64,000 bases of DNA, taken from positions 7,502,001 to 7,566,000 of the forward strand of contig NZ_LT670819.1 of NCBI RefSeq assembly GCF_900129855.1. The letters are read 5' to 3'. The DNA is from Streptomyces sp. 3214.6. Its GTDB lineage: Bacteria; Actinomycetota; Actinomycetes; Streptomycetales; Streptomycetaceae. Both the position numbers and the translations under genes were made by a program. Positions 10,457-20,016 of this stretch are shown piece after piece. How positions within the stretch are numbered: the stretch's first letter is position 1; every line of letters starts with the position of its first letter. The notes beneath the pieces were generated by a model. It had not been told where the DNA came from. It was given only the letters and a program-made list of their open reading frames with translations, and did no database searches.

Positions 10457-11428
10457 TCAATCCCAGTCCCAGCCGATGCCCACCATGCCCGACCGTACCC
10501 GCGGCTCGACGAGGTGCACCGAGCGGTGCCGGCCGCTGAACGGCAGTTCCTGGCGGCCGCTGCGCGGCGCCGCCGCCGAGTGCTGGGTGAACCGGTGGCA
10601 GCGCACCGGGAGGGCGTGCTCGTCGAAGCGGATCTGCAGGGCGTACTGGCCGCCCGCCGAGCCGAAGCCGCGGACGTACTCGCGGGACGCGCCGGCGGTG
10701 CCGTCCTCGACGCCGTAGCGGAAGAGGAAGGTGTCGCCGGCCCGTAGGCGGGTGTCGAAGAGGAGTTCGGCCACGAGCACGCCGGTGTCGTGGTGGCGGC
10801 GGACGCGGCCGGCCCGGCAGTTCTCCAGGGCGTGCACCGTCATCCGCTCCGGGGTGCATCCGGGGTCGCCGTGGTGGACGGCCACGAAGCGGTCGACGCC
10901 GTCACGGTGGGCGCGCACGATGTGCTGCGACTCGCGCCCCAGGAGCTCGCGTCGCGCCCCGATGCGGACCCGTTCGTGATGGCCCAGGGTGTGCAGCCCG
11001 CCGTCGACGGGGCACTCCAGTTCGCCGAGCAGCCGTTCGAGGATGCCGGAGGCCTCCAGGAGCGAACGGTAGGTGCGGCCCGCGGACTGTCCGGCCCCTG
11101 CGGTGCCGCCCCCGCCGTCGGGCTCCGCGAGCAGCCGGATCAGGGACTCCTCCGGCAGGTGCAGGATCTCCTCCAGCGCGCGGACGGCCCGCAGCGACTC
11201 GGGGCGCTGCGGCCGCCGGGCGCCCTGCTGCCAGTAGCTCAGGCTCGTCACGCCCACCTTGACCCCGTAACGCGACAGATGGTGCTGGACGCGCTGCAGC
11301 GGCAGTCCACGGGCGGCTATCGCGGCGCGCAGCGCCACATGGAAGGGGCCGCCCCGCAGGGCCGTCTGGAGTTCCGCCGTGGCGGCGGTGTCGACGGCGG
11401 CGTCCGCGTGCTGTGTGGCGTGCGGCAT
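10457..11428 (-). CDS. Helix-turn-helix (XRE-like) DNA-binding protein
   Basis: A 323-residue protein with a divergent N-terminal helix-turn-helix at about residues 30-90 (HHLSRYGVKVGVTSLSYWQQG), followed by a long region I do not recognise that contains several His and Arg residues. I recall similar genes beside uvrC in other streptomycetes, annotated as XRE-type regulators. ATG 11428 has AGAAAGG about 9 bp upstream. It is divergent from uvrC across a 310-bp spacer. Target genes and ligand are unknown. Confidence 0.75.
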   Translation of the reverse strand: MPHATQHADAAVDTAATAELQTALRGGPFHVALRAAIAARGLPLQRVQHHLSRYGVKVGVTSLSYWQQGARRPQRPESLRAVRALEEILHLPEESLIRLLAEPDGGGGTAGAGQSAGRTYRSLLEASGILERLLGELECPVDGGLHTLGHHERVRIGARRELLGRESQHIVRAHRDGVDRFVAVHHGDPGCTPERMTVHALENCRAGRVRRHHDTGVLVAELLFDTRLRAGDTFLFRYGVEDGTAGASREYVRGFGSAGGQYALQIRFDEHALPVRCHRFTQHSAAAPRSGRQELPFSGRHRSVHLVEPRVRSGMVGIGWDWD

Positions 11429-11725
11429 GCAGGGGCCTTTCTGTGAATGCTCACGACGGCTGGTCGGACCGTGCGCGTGGGGGGTCGGGGCCTTGGCTGC
11501 GTCGCCGGAACTCCTTCACATCCGTAGGGCGGCCTTCAGGGCCCCGAGTTCCCCCGCATTGAAGCGTGTTGACCAAGTCCCGACAACACCTGTTGCCCGA
11601 GTGGCACGTGCATGTGGCCGAGTCGGTGCCCCAGGGGCCGCGCCTCCTGAGCCCCGCTCGTCCACAGCACCGTCGGACACCCCGATCGTTGTCCACAGCC
11701 CCACCGGAGTGTCACCCCGCGCCAG
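11429..11725. other. Divergent intergenic region before uvrC
   Basis: A 300-bp spacer between the HTH gene and uvrC. Local features are a TTGACC (about 11569) and several CAAC/GTTG motifs, but no assignable -10 except the box directly before uvrC. I see no coding signal. Confidence 0.4.
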
Positions 11726-11731
11726 TAGGGT
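11726..11731 (+). promoter_or_regulatory. Predicted -10 box of leaderless uvrC
   Basis: TAGGGT ends 7 nt before ATG 11739, the spacing expected if transcription starts at the A of the start codon. No recognisable -35 lies at 16-19 bp. Confidence 0.45.
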
Positions 11732-11738
11732 GTGAGAC

Positions 11739-13793
11739 ATGGCCGACCCCTCCAGCTACCGCCCCAAGCCGGGACAGATCCCGGACTCTCCGGGGGTGTA
11801 CCGATTCCGCGACGAGCACCGCCGGGTGATCTACGTCGGAAAGGCGAAGAGCCTGCGCCAGCGCCTTGCGAACTACTTCCAGGACCTGGCGGGCCTGCAC
11901 CCGCGCACCCGCACGATGGTCACCACGGCCGCGTCGGTGGAGTGGACGGTGGTGTCCACGGAGGTCGAGGCGCTGCAGCTGGAGTACTCCTGGATCAAGG
12001 AGTACGACCCCCGGTTCAACGTCAAGTACCGCGACGACAAGAGCTACCCGTACCTCGCGGTCACGATGAACGAGGAGTACCCGCGCGTGCAGGTGATGCG
12101 CGGCCACAAGAAGAAGGGCGTCAGGTACTTCGGGCCGTACGCGCACGCGTGGGCGATCCGGGACACCGTCGACCTGCTGCTGCGCGTCTTCCCCGTGCGC
12201 ACCTGCTCCGCCGGCGTGTTCAAGAACGCCGCCCGCACCGGCCGCCCCTGTCTGCTCGGCTACATCGGCAAGTGCTCCGCGCCCTGCGTGGGCCGGATCT
12301 CCCCCGACGACCACTGGGAACTCGCCGACGAGTTCTGCGACTTCATGACCGGCCGCACCGGCACCTACCTCCGCCGCCTGGAGAAGCAGATGATGGAGGC
12401 GGCCGAGGAGATGGAGTACGAGCGGGCCGCCCGCCTGCGCGACGACATCGAGGCGCTGAAGAAGGCCATGGAGAAGAACGCGGTCGTGCTCGCGGACGCG
12501 ACCGACGCCGACCTGATCGCGGTCGCCGAGGACGAGCTGGAGGCGGCCGTCCAGATCTTCCACGTCCGCGGCGGACGCGTGCGCGGCCAGCGCGGCTGGG
12601 TCACCGACAAGGTCGAGGACGTCACGACCGGCGCCCTCGTCGAGCACGCCCTCCAGCAGTTGTACGGCGAGGAGACGGGCGACTCCGTCCCCAAGGAGGT
12701 CCTGGTCCCCGCCCTGCCCGACCCGGTCGAACCCGTGCAGGAGTGGCTCACTGGGCGGCGCGGGTCCAACGTGTCGCTGCGCATCCCGCAGCGGGGCGAC
12801 AAGAAGGCCCTGATGGAGACCGTCGAACGCAACGCACAGCAGGCGCTCGTCCTGCACAAGACGAAGCGGGCCTCCGACCTGACCACGCGCTCGCGCGCCC
12901 TGGAGGAGATCGCCGAGGCCCTCGACCTGGACAGCGCCCCGCTGCGCATCGAGTGCTACGACATCTCCCACCTCCAGGGGGACGACGTCGTGGCCTCCAT
13001 GGTCGTCTTCGAGGACGGTCTGCAGCGCAAGAGCGAGTACCGCCGCTTCCAGATCAAGGGCTTCGAGGGCCAGGACGACGTCCGCTCCATGCACGAGGTG
13101 ATCACCCGCCGCTTCCGGCGCTACCTCGCGGAGAAGGAGCGGACGGGCGAGTGGGTCGACGAGGAGCCGGACGGCGATCTCGGCCAGGGCCTGAAGGACG
13201 AGGAGGGCCGCCCCAAGCGCTTCGCCTACCCGCCCCAGCTCGTCGTCGTCGACGGCGGACAGCCGCAGGTCGCGGCTGCCAAGCGGGCGCTGGACGAGCT
13301 CGGTATCGACGACATCGCCGTCTGCGGCCTCGCCAAGCGGCTGGAGGAGGTCTGGCTGCCGGACGACGACGACCCGGTCGTCCTGCCCCGCAGCAGCGAG
13401 GGCCTCTACCTGCTCCAGCGCGTCCGTGACGAGGCCCACCGCTTCGCGATCACCTACCAGCGAACCAAGCGGGCCAAACGCTTCCGCGCCGGTCCGCTGG
13501 ACGAGGTGCCGGGGCTCGGCGAGGCGCGCAAGCAGGCGCTGATCAAGCACTTCGGGTCGGTGAAGAAGCTGCGCGCCGCGACGATCGAGCAGATCTGCGA
13601 GGTCCCCGGCATAGGCCGCAAGACGGCCGAGACCATCGCCGTGGCCCTCGCGCAGGCGGCACCGCCCGCCCCCGCCGTGAACACGGCGACCGGAGAGATC
13701 ATTGATGATGAGGAACCCGACACCACGACGGGTTCCCCCGGAGACCCCGTGACGGCGGGCGCCCCGGAAGAACGACGGGGGCAGGAGACATGA
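11739..13793 (+). CDS. uvrC: UvrABC excinuclease subunit C
   Basis: Dual-incision nuclease of excision repair, 684 aa. In order: GIY-YIG domain (PGVYRFRD, then VIYVGKAKSLRQRL, residues about 15-95) for the 3' cut; a Cys cluster (CLLGYIGKCSAPC); a UVR domain binding UvrB (YERAARLRDDIEALKKAME, about 225-245); an RNase H-like domain for the 5' cut (ECYDISHLQG, VVVDGGQPQ); and C-terminal helix-hairpin-helix repeats (VPGLGEARKQALIKHFGS, VPGIGRKTAETIA). A disordered Thr/Glu-rich tail follows. First gene of the uvrC-rapZ-yvcK-whiA operon; its TGA overlaps the rapZ ATG. Predicted leaderless. Confidence 0.98.
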   Translation: MADPSSYRPKPGQIPDSPGVYRFRDEHRRVIYVGKAKSLRQRLANYFQDLAGLHPRTRTMVTTAASVEWTVVSTEVEALQLEYSWIKEYDPRFNVKYRDDKSYPYLAVTMNEEYPRVQVMRGHKKKGVRYFGPYAHAWAIRDTVDLLLRVFPVRTCSAGVFKNAARTGRPCLLGYIGKCSAPCVGRISPDDHWELADEFCDFMTGRTGTYLRRLEKQMMEAAEEMEYERAARLRDDIEALKKAMEKNAVVLADATDADLIAVAEDELEAAVQIFHVRGGRVRGQRGWVTDKVEDVTTGALVEHALQQLYGEETGDSVPKEVLVPALPDPVEPVQEWLTGRRGSNVSLRIPQRGDKKALMETVERNAQQALVLHKTKRASDLTTRSRALEEIAEALDLDSAPLRIECYDISHLQGDDVVASMVVFEDGLQRKSEYRRFQIKGFEGQDDVRSMHEVITRRFRRYLAEKERTGEWVDEEPDGDLGQGLKDEEGRPKRFAYPPQLVVVDGGQPQVAAAKRALDELGIDDIAVCGLAKRLEEVWLPDDDDPVVLPRSSEGLYLLQRVRDEAHRFAITYQRTKRAKRFRAGPLDEVPGLGEARKQALIKHFGSVKKLRAATIEQICEVPGIGRKTAETIAVALAQAAPPAPAVNTATGEIIDDEEPDTTTGSPGDPVTAGAPEERRGQET

Positions 13794-14788
13794 CCGAGCA
13801 CGAGACACACCCCACAGACCGGCGAGAACAGACCCCAGCGGGCCCCGACAGCCCCCAGCAAGAAGCACGCCAGGAAGACGGAGCACAGGTGAGTACGGAC
13901 GTCACCCCACCCGGGATCCCCGAGGCGGCCATCCCCGAGCTGGTGATCATCTCCGGCATGTCCGGGGCCGGCCGCTCGACGGCAGCCAAGTGTCTGGAGG
14001 ACCTCGGCTGGTTCGTGGTCGACAACCTCCCGCCCGCCCTGATCCCCACCATGGTGGAGCTGGGCGCCCGCTCCCAGGGCAACGTGGCGCGGATCGCGGT
14101 CGTCGTCGACGTCCGAGGCCGGCGCTTCTTCGACAACCTCCGCGAGTCCCTCTCCGACCTGGCGTCGAGGAACGTCACACGGCGGATCGTCTTCCTGGAG
14201 TCCTCCGACGACGCCCTGGTGCGCCGCTTCGAGTCCGTGCGCCGCCCGCACCCCCTGCAGGGCGACGGCCGCATCGTCGACGGCATCGACGCCGAACGCG
14301 AGCTGCTGCGCGAGCTGCGTGGCGACGCCGACCTGGTGATCGACACCTCCAGCCTCAACGTGCACGAGCTGCGCGCCAAGATGGACGCCCAGTTCGCGGG
14401 CGAGGAGGAGCCCGAACTGCGGGCTACCGTCATGTCCTTCGGTTTCAAGTACGGCCTGCCGGTCGACGCCGACCTGGTCGTGGACATGCGGTTCTTGCCC
14501 AACCCGCACTGGGTGCCGGAGCTGCGCCCCTACACCGGCCTCAACGAGGAGGTCTCCACGTACGTCCTCAACCAGCCCGGCGCGAAGGAATTCCTCGACC
14601 GCTACGCCGAACTCCTCCAGCTGGTTGCCGCGGGCTACCGTCGGGAGGGCAAGCGTTATGTGACCATCGCGGTCGGTTGCACGGGCGGTAAGCACCGCTC
14701 GGTGGCCATGTCGGAGAAGCTCGCCGCGCGCCTCGCGGCCGAGGGCGTGGAGACGGTGGTCGTGCACCGGGACATGGGACGGGAATGA
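13790..14788 (+). CDS. rapZ: RapZ-family nucleotide-binding protein / RNase adapter homologue
   Basis: A 332-residue member of the RapZ (YvcJ) family, nucleotide-binding proteins that in enterobacteria tune RNase E-dependent decay of a small RNA. The actinobacterial role is not settled. The N-terminal P-loop reads GMSGAGRST: the usual Walker A Lys is Arg. A Walker B-like VDNLPPAL follows and the C-terminal domain has GCTGGKHRSV, likely the ligand pocket. About 45 disordered N-terminal residues precede the P-loop; an in-frame GTG at 13889 would remove most of them. Overlaps uvrC (ATGA) and yvcK (ATGA), so tightly coupled. Confidence 0.93.
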   Translation: MTEHETHPTDRREQTPAGPDSPQQEARQEDGAQVSTDVTPPGIPEAAIPELVIISGMSGAGRSTAAKCLEDLGWFVVDNLPPALIPTMVELGARSQGNVARIAVVVDVRGRRFFDNLRESLSDLASRNVTRRIVFLESSDDALVRRFESVRRPHPLQGDGRIVDGIDAERELLRELRGDADLVIDTSSLNVHELRAKMDAQFAGEEEPELRATVMSFGFKYGLPVDADLVVDMRFLPNPHWVPELRPYTGLNEEVSTYVLNQPGAKEFLDRYAELLQLVAAGYRREGKRYVTIAVGCTGGKHRSVAMSEKLAARLAAEGVETVVVHRDMGRE

Positions 14789-15852
14789 CAGGACGTACTC
14801 CGCGGCTCGGCCGGCTGCGCAGGGTCGCCCCCGAGGGGCGCGCGGGCCGGCCGGTCGAGGCCCGCGGCGGCAAACCCCGCCGCCGCGGCACCCAGCCCAA
14901 GGTCGTCGCCCTCGGCGGCGGCATGGGCCTGTCCGCCTCGCTCACCGCACTGCGCCGGATCACCGGCGACCTCACCGGCGTCGTCACGGTGGCCGACGAC
15001 GGCGGCTCCAGCGGACGTCTGCGCGACGAGCTGGGCGTGCTGCCGCCCGGCGACCTGCGCAAGGCGCTGGCCGCCCTGTGCGGCGACGACGACTGGGGCC
15101 AGACCTGGGCCCGGGTCATCCAGCACCGCTTCCAGTCGCAGGGCGAGATCAACGGCCACGCGGTCGGCAATCTGCTGATCGTCGCCCTGTGGGAACAGCT
15201 CGGCGATCACGTCCAGGCGCTGGACCTGGTCGGCAAGCTGCTCGGCGCGCAGGGGCGGGTGCTGCCCATGTCCGCCGTGCCGCTGGAGCTCCAGGCGCTG
15301 GTCAAGGGGCACGACCCGGACCGGCCGGACGACATCGACACCGTCCGGGGACAGGCGACCGTGGCGCTGACGCGCGGCGAGGTGCAGTCCGTGCACCTGG
15401 TGCCGAACGACCCGCCGGCCGTCCCCGAGGCCGTCGCCGCCGTCCTGGACGCGGACTGGGTGGTGCTCGGGCCCGGCTCCTGGTTCTCCTCGGTCATGCC
15501 GCACCTGCTGGTGCCCGAGCTGCTGGACGCTCTCATGGAGACGAAGGCGCGCCGGGTGCTCTCCTTGAACCTCGCCCCGCAACCGGGAGAAACCGACGGC
15601 TTCTCCCCGCAGCGTCATTTGGAGGTTTTGGGACGACACGCCCCTAAACTCGCCCTGGACGTGGTGCTGGCCGACGAGGCAGCCGCGCCCGACCGCGACT
15701 CGCTGACCGACGCCGCCAAACGCTTCGGGGCCGCGGTCGAGCTGGCGCCGGTGGCCCGGCCCGACGGAACCCCGAGGCATGACCCGGAGCTGTTGGCCGC
15801 CGCGTACGACCGTATTTTTCGGATGCATGGAAGGATCGGCCCATGGCGATGA
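14785..15852 (+). CDS. yvcK: YvcK/CofD-like protein
   Basis: A 355-residue protein of the CofD superfamily, YvcK branch, linked in Gram-positives to growth on gluconeogenic carbon and cell-wall precursor control and able to bind UDP-sugars. Motifs: ALGGGMGLSASLTALRR near residue 42, VTVADDGGSSGRLR, LPPGDLRKALAAL and NGHAVGNLL. The first 35 residues are Arg-rich and probably disordered. It overlaps rapZ by 4 bp and whiA by 10 bp, the classic rapZ-yvcK-whiA order. Confidence 0.94.
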   Translation: MTGRTPRLGRLRRVAPEGRAGRPVEARGGKPRRRGTQPKVVALGGGMGLSASLTALRRITGDLTGVVTVADDGGSSGRLRDELGVLPPGDLRKALAALCGDDDWGQTWARVIQHRFQSQGEINGHAVGNLLIVALWEQLGDHVQALDLVGKLLGAQGRVLPMSAVPLELQALVKGHDPDRPDDIDTVRGQATVALTRGEVQSVHLVPNDPPAVPEAVAAVLDADWVVLGPGSWFSSVMPHLLVPELLDALMETKARRVLSLNLAPQPGETDGFSPQRHLEVLGRHAPKLALDVVLADEAAAPDRDSLTDAAKRFGAAVELAPVARPDGTPRHDPELLAAAYDRIFRMHGRIGPWR

Positions 15853-16832
15853 CGGCAGCGGTGAAGGACGAGATCTCCCGGCTCCCCGTCACCCGGACCT
15901 GCTGCAGAAAGGCGGAGGTCTCCGCCATTCTGCGGTTCGCCGGCGGCCTCCACCTGGTGAGCGGGCGCATCGTGATCGAGGCGGAGCTGGACACCGCGAT
16001 GGCGGCTCGGCGGCTCAAGCGGGACATCCTGGAGATCTTCGGCCACAGCTCGGAGCTGATCGTGATGGCTCCGGGCGGTCTGCGCCGCGGCTCGCGCTAT
16101 GTCGTGCGCGTGGTAGCGGGCGGCGACCAGCTGGCCCGGCAGACGGGGCTCGTCGACGGCCGCGGCCGTCCGATCCGGGGTCTGCCCCCGCAGGTGGTCT
16201 CCGGCGCGACCTGTGACGCGGAGGCGGCCTGGCGCGGGGCCTTCCTGGCCCACGGCTCGCTCACCGAGCCCGGCCGCTCCTCCTCCCTGGAGGTGACCTG
16301 CCCGGGCCCGGAGGCCGCGCTCGCGCTGGTCGGCGCCGCCCGCCGGCTCTCCATCGCGGCGAAGGCCCGCGAGGTGCGCGGGGTCGACCGGGTCGTCGTC
16401 CGCGACGGCGACGCGATCGGGGCGCTGCTCACCCGGCTCGGCGCACACGAGTCGGTGCTGGCCTGGGAGGAGCGCCGGATGCGCCGCGAGGTGCGGGCCA
16501 CGGCGAACCGGCTCGCCAACTTCGACGACGCCAACCTGCGCCGTTCCGCCCGCGCCGCCGTTGCCGCCGGGGCCCGCGTCCAGCGCGCCCTGGAGATCCT
16601 CGGGGACGAGGTGCCCGAGCATCTCGCGGCGGCCGGCCGGCTGCGCATGGACCACAAGCAGGCCTCCCTGGAGGAGCTGGGCGCGCTCGCCGACCCGCCG
16701 CTGACGAAGGACGCGGTCGCCGGCCGGATCCGCCGGCTGCTGGCGATGGCCGACAAGCGCGCCTCCGACCTCGGCATCCCGGGAACGGACGCCAACCTCA
16801 GCGAGGAGCTCGCCGACAACCTGGTCGGCTGA
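15843..16832 (+). CDS. whiA: Sporulation transcription factor WhiA
   Basis: A 329-residue developmental regulator that, in streptomycetes, activates cell-division genes with WhiB during aerial-hypha septation. The N-terminal two-thirds resembles a LAGLIDADG homing-endonuclease fold that has lost nuclease function (FAGGLHLV, GAFLAHGSL); the C-terminus is a helix-turn-helix (SLEELGALADPPLTKDAVAGR, broken here only by description: residues about 280-300). GGAAGGATCGGCCC precedes ATG 15843. Last gene of the operon and followed by an exceptional 24-bp hairpin. WhiA autoregulates in other species; I did not identify its site here. Confidence 0.96.
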   Translation: MAMTAAVKDEISRLPVTRTCCRKAEVSAILRFAGGLHLVSGRIVIEAELDTAMAARRLKRDILEIFGHSSELIVMAPGGLRRGSRYVVRVVAGGDQLARQTGLVDGRGRPIRGLPPQVVSGATCDAEAAWRGAFLAHGSLTEPGRSSSLEVTCPGPEAALALVGAARRLSIAAKAREVRGVDRVVVRDGDAIGALLTRLGAHESVLAWEERRMRREVRATANRLANFDDANLRRSARAAVAAGARVQRALEILGDEVPEHLAAAGRLRMDHKQASLEELGALADPPLTKDAVAGRIRRLLAMADKRASDLGIPGTDANLSEELADNLVG

Positions 16833-16846
16833 GAACTCGTCAGAAC

Positions 16847-16904
16847 GCCGGTGGTGTCCTCGTGCTGTCATCCGATGGGGTGACAGCACGAGGACACCAC
16901 CGGC
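16847..16904 (+). terminator. whiA operon terminator, 24-bp perfect stem
   Basis: Positions 16847-16870 pair without mismatch to 16881-16904 around a 10-nt loop, 14 bp after the whiA stop. There is no U-tract, as is usual in streptomycetes. Confidence 0.85.
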
Positions 16905-16960
16905 AGGTGCCTGGCCTTGAGGCGCCCTTGACTGGATCATGATCTGTCATGAGCCTGGCA

Positions 16961-16983
16961 GAGTTCGCTGCTGTGGCGAACTC
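16961..16983 (+). other. Small hairpin in the leader of the carboxypeptidase gene
   Basis: GAGTTCGC (16961-16968) pairs with GCGAACTC (16976-16983), 15 bp before the start codon. TTGACT at 16928-16933 could be the -35 of this gene, but no good -10 follows. Two TCATGA palindromes lie just upstream (about 16936-16952). Confidence 0.4.
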
Positions 16984-16998
16984 ACGCTAGGGGGGTTC

Positions 16999-19953
16999 AT
17001 GAGACGTAGAGCGAGATCGATCCTCGCTGTCGGCGCCCTGCTGCTCGGCGGAGCGGCGCTCGCACCCATCGCCCAGGCGCAGACCGCGAACTCGCCGAAA
17101 CCCGACCCGGACGAGGTCAAGGTCTTCCGGGCCGAGGTCACCAAGAAGCAGGTACCCCTGCTGCTGGCGGCCGGCCAGGACGGCCACGAACTCGGCGAGC
17201 AGGCGCCCGCGAAGGGCACCGCCACGGTCGAGGTCTACCTCACCGACAAGCAGGCGAAGAAGCTTCGGAAGCAGGGTGTCGAGCTCACCGAGCACACACT
17301 TTCGGCCAAGGCGGAAAACCGCGTCGAGGCCGCAGCCGAGGGCGTGTTCCGCCCGTACAGCGGCAGCGGCGGCCTGAAGGAGGAGATCCTCCGCACCGGA
17401 CAGGAGAATCCCGGCCTCACCAAGGTCGTCTCCATCGGCAAGACCGTCAACGGCCAGGACATCCTCGCTCTCAAACTGACCAAGGGCGCGAAGAAGTCCA
17501 AGGACGGCTCCAAGCCGTCGGTCCTGTATATGTCCAACCAGCACGCGCGCGAGTGGATCACCCCGGAGATGACCCGCCGGCTGATGCACTACTACCTGGA
17601 CAACTACAAGACCGACAAGCGCGTCAGGAAGATCGTCGACTCCAGCGAACTGTGGTTCGTGATCTCGGCCAACCCCGACGGCTACGACTACACCTTCAAG
17701 GACTCCGACACCCGGCTGTGGCGCAAGAACCTGCGGGACGTCAACGGCGACGGTGTGATCTCCACCGGTGACGGCGTCGACCTCAACCGCAACTTCGCCT
17801 ACAAGTGGGGCTACGACGACGAGGGTTCGTCCCCCAACCCCACCAGCGAGACCTACCGCGGCCCGAGCCCCGCCTCCGAGCCCGAGACCAAGGCGCTCGA
17901 CGCCTTCGAGAAGCGGATCGGGTTCACGTACGGCATCAACTACCACTCCGCCGCCGAACTGCTCCTCTACGGCGTCGGCTGGCAGGTCGCCACCGACACC
18001 CCGGACGACGTCGCCTACAAGGCGCTCGCCGGCACCCCCGACAACAGCGCGGTGCCGGGCTACCACCCGCAGGTCTCCTCGGAGCTGTACACGACGAACG
18101 GCGAGGCGGACGGCCACGCGTCGAACGTCAACGGCCTCGCCATGTTCACCCCGGAGATGTCGACCTGCCAGACCGCGTCGAACATCGACCCGAACGACCA
18201 GTGGAACGCCTCCGACTGTCAGTCGGGGTTCAACTTCCCGGACGACGAGAAGCTGATCCAGGGCGAGTTCGCCAAGAACGTCCCGTTCGCGCTCTCCGTC
18301 GCAGAGTCCGCCGCCCAGCCCGACCAGCCGAAGTCCTCGGTCGGTCTGAAGGCCGCCGACTTCACCCCGGCGCCGTTCACCACGTCGTACGCGCGCGGCG
18401 CCGACCAGGAGGTCTCCGTCGTCGTACGCAAGGCGATCCGGGACAAGGAGGTCAAGTACCGCGTCAACGGCGGCCGTACGCACGAGCGGGCGCTCAAGGC
18501 ATGGAAGGGCGGCGAGACCTACGGCGGGGACGACAACCTCTTCTTCGACGAGTACCGGGCCAAGGTGCGAGGCGGAGGACCGGGCGACAAGGTCGAGGTG
18601 TGGTTCACCGGTGCGACCAAGGCCGGCAAGAAGGTCTCCAGCTCGCACTTCACGTACACGATCGCCGCACGCCCCCAGGCCGACACGCTCGTCGTCGCCG
18701 AGGAGGGCGCGGCCGCCACACAGGCGCAGACCTACGTCGACGCGCTGAAGGCCAACGGCCGCAAGGCGGTCGTCTGGGACGTCGCCGCCCAGGGCGCGCC
18801 CGACGCGCTCGGCGTGCTGAGCCACTTCGACACGGTCGTCCACTACACGGGCGCGAGCGTCCCCGGCAACCCGACCCAGCTCGAGCTGCGCGCCTTCCTC
18901 AACGAGGGCGGCAAGCTGATCGAGGCGGGCGAACTGGCCGGCGGCACCGTCGACCTCGGCGACGGCACCCCGTCCAACGACTTCAGCCAGTACTACCTCG
19001 GCGCCTACTCCCGTACCTCGACCCCCGGCGCCACCGGCTTCACCGGCTCCGGAAAGCTCGGCGGCCTCAGCGGGGCCCTCGGCGCCGCGCCCGGCAACCC
19101 GCTCGACAAGGCGGGCACCTACGGGGTCACCTCGGACGAGCTGCCGGCCGCCTCCTACCCGCAGTTCAAGAGCGCGGGCGCGGGCCGGTTCGCCGGGACG
19201 GTCAACCCGTACGGGCCGTACACGGGCTCGTACATGGCCGCCGCAGTGCACACCGACGACGCCTACAAGCGCCTCACCCGCACCATCGACCTCAGCGGTG
19301 TCGGCGCGGCGAGCAGGCCCACCCTGCGTACCCAGCTCCTGTGGGACACCGAGCCCGGCTACGACAACGCGATCGTCGAGATCCACACGGTCGGCGCCGA
19401 CGACTGGACCACGCTCCCCGAGGCGGGCGGCGCCACCACCGCCGCCGTCCCCGCGGACTGCGGCGCCGGCTTCTACATCACCGGGCACCCGTGGCTGCGG
19501 CACTACCTCACCCTCGGCTCGGGCGCCTGCACCGCGACCGGCACCACCGGTTCCTGGAACGCCCTCACCGGCGCCTCCAGCGGCTGGCAGCAGGTGAACT
19601 TCGACCTGAGCGCCTACGCGGGCAAGAACGTCGAGGTGTCGATCTCCTACGTCACCGACCCCGGCACCGGCGGCCACGGCGTCCTCGCGGACGACGCCTC
19701 GCTGGTCGTCGGGGGCGCCGTCACCCAGGCGGAGGGCTTCGAGACGTCACTCGGCGCCTGGCGAGTCGCCGGTCCGCCCGCGGGCAGCCCGGCCGTCCTG
19801 AAGGACTGGACGCGCACCGGCGCCCTGTTCCAGACGTACGGAGCGGTCACCACCGACGACACCGTGCTGCTGGGCTTCGGCCTGGAACACGTCACCTCGG
19901 CGGCCGACCGCAAGGCGCTCATCGGAAAGGCGCTCGACTCACTTGAGAGCTGA
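16999..19953 (+). CDS. Secreted zinc carboxypeptidase (M14) with C-terminal accessory domains
   Basis: A 984-residue exoenzyme. A signal peptide (RRRARSILAVGALLLGGAAL...AQA, about 28 residues) is followed by a propeptide-like region and an M14 peptidase domain at about residues 115-440. Zinc ligands His182 and Glu185 (NQHAREW) and His316 (NYHSAAELL), Arg in LNRNF and catalytic Glu386 (FTPEM) are all present, so it should be active. The remaining half has no catalytic motif I recognise: an Ig-like stretch, then a region ending in two jelly-roll/MAM-like modules. GGGGGG stands 3 nt before ATG 16999. Likely nutrient scavenging from peptides outside the cell. Single-gene unit with its own terminator. 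Confidence 0.93.
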   Translation: MRRRARSILAVGALLLGGAALAPIAQAQTANSPKPDPDEVKVFRAEVTKKQVPLLLAAGQDGHELGEQAPAKGTATVEVYLTDKQAKKLRKQGVELTEHTLSAKAENRVEAAAEGVFRPYSGSGGLKEEILRTGQENPGLTKVVSIGKTVNGQDILALKLTKGAKKSKDGSKPSVLYMSNQHAREWITPEMTRRLMHYYLDNYKTDKRVRKIVDSSELWFVISANPDGYDYTFKDSDTRLWRKNLRDVNGDGVISTGDGVDLNRNFAYKWGYDDEGSSPNPTSETYRGPSPASEPETKALDAFEKRIGFTYGINYHSAAELLLYGVGWQVATDTPDDVAYKALAGTPDNSAVPGYHPQVSSELYTTNGEADGHASNVNGLAMFTPEMSTCQTASNIDPNDQWNASDCQSGFNFPDDEKLIQGEFAKNVPFALSVAESAAQPDQPKSSVGLKAADFTPAPFTTSYARGADQEVSVVVRKAIRDKEVKYRVNGGRTHERALKAWKGGETYGGDDNLFFDEYRAKVRGGGPGDKVEVWFTGATKAGKKVSSSHFTYTIAARPQADTLVVAEEGAAATQAQTYVDALKANGRKAVVWDVAAQGAPDALGVLSHFDTVVHYTGASVPGNPTQLELRAFLNEGGKLIEAGELAGGTVDLGDGTPSNDFSQYYLGAYSRTSTPGATGFTGSGKLGGLSGALGAAPGNPLDKAGTYGVTSDELPAASYPQFKSAGAGRFAGTVNPYGPYTGSYMAAAVHTDDAYKRLTRTIDLSGVGAASRPTLRTQLLWDTEPGYDNAIVEIHTVGADDWTTLPEAGGATTAAVPADCGAGFYITGHPWLRHYLTLGSGACTATGTTGSWNALTGASSGWQQVNFDLSAYAGKNVEVSISYVTDPGTGGHGVLADDASLVVGGAVTQAEGFETSLGAWRVAGPPAGSPAVLKDWTRTGALFQTYGAVTTDDTVLLGFGLEHVTSAADRKALIGKALDSLES

Positions 19954-20016
19954 CACGCCGAAGTCAACCCCGCATCATCGTTCGTAACCGAATCGAGTGA
20001 TGGGGCCTTCCGGCCC

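Noticed and set aside
11451..11696. 81-codon minus-strand frame between the HTH gene and uvrC
   Set aside because: No ribosome site and no recognisable protein features; probably chance.
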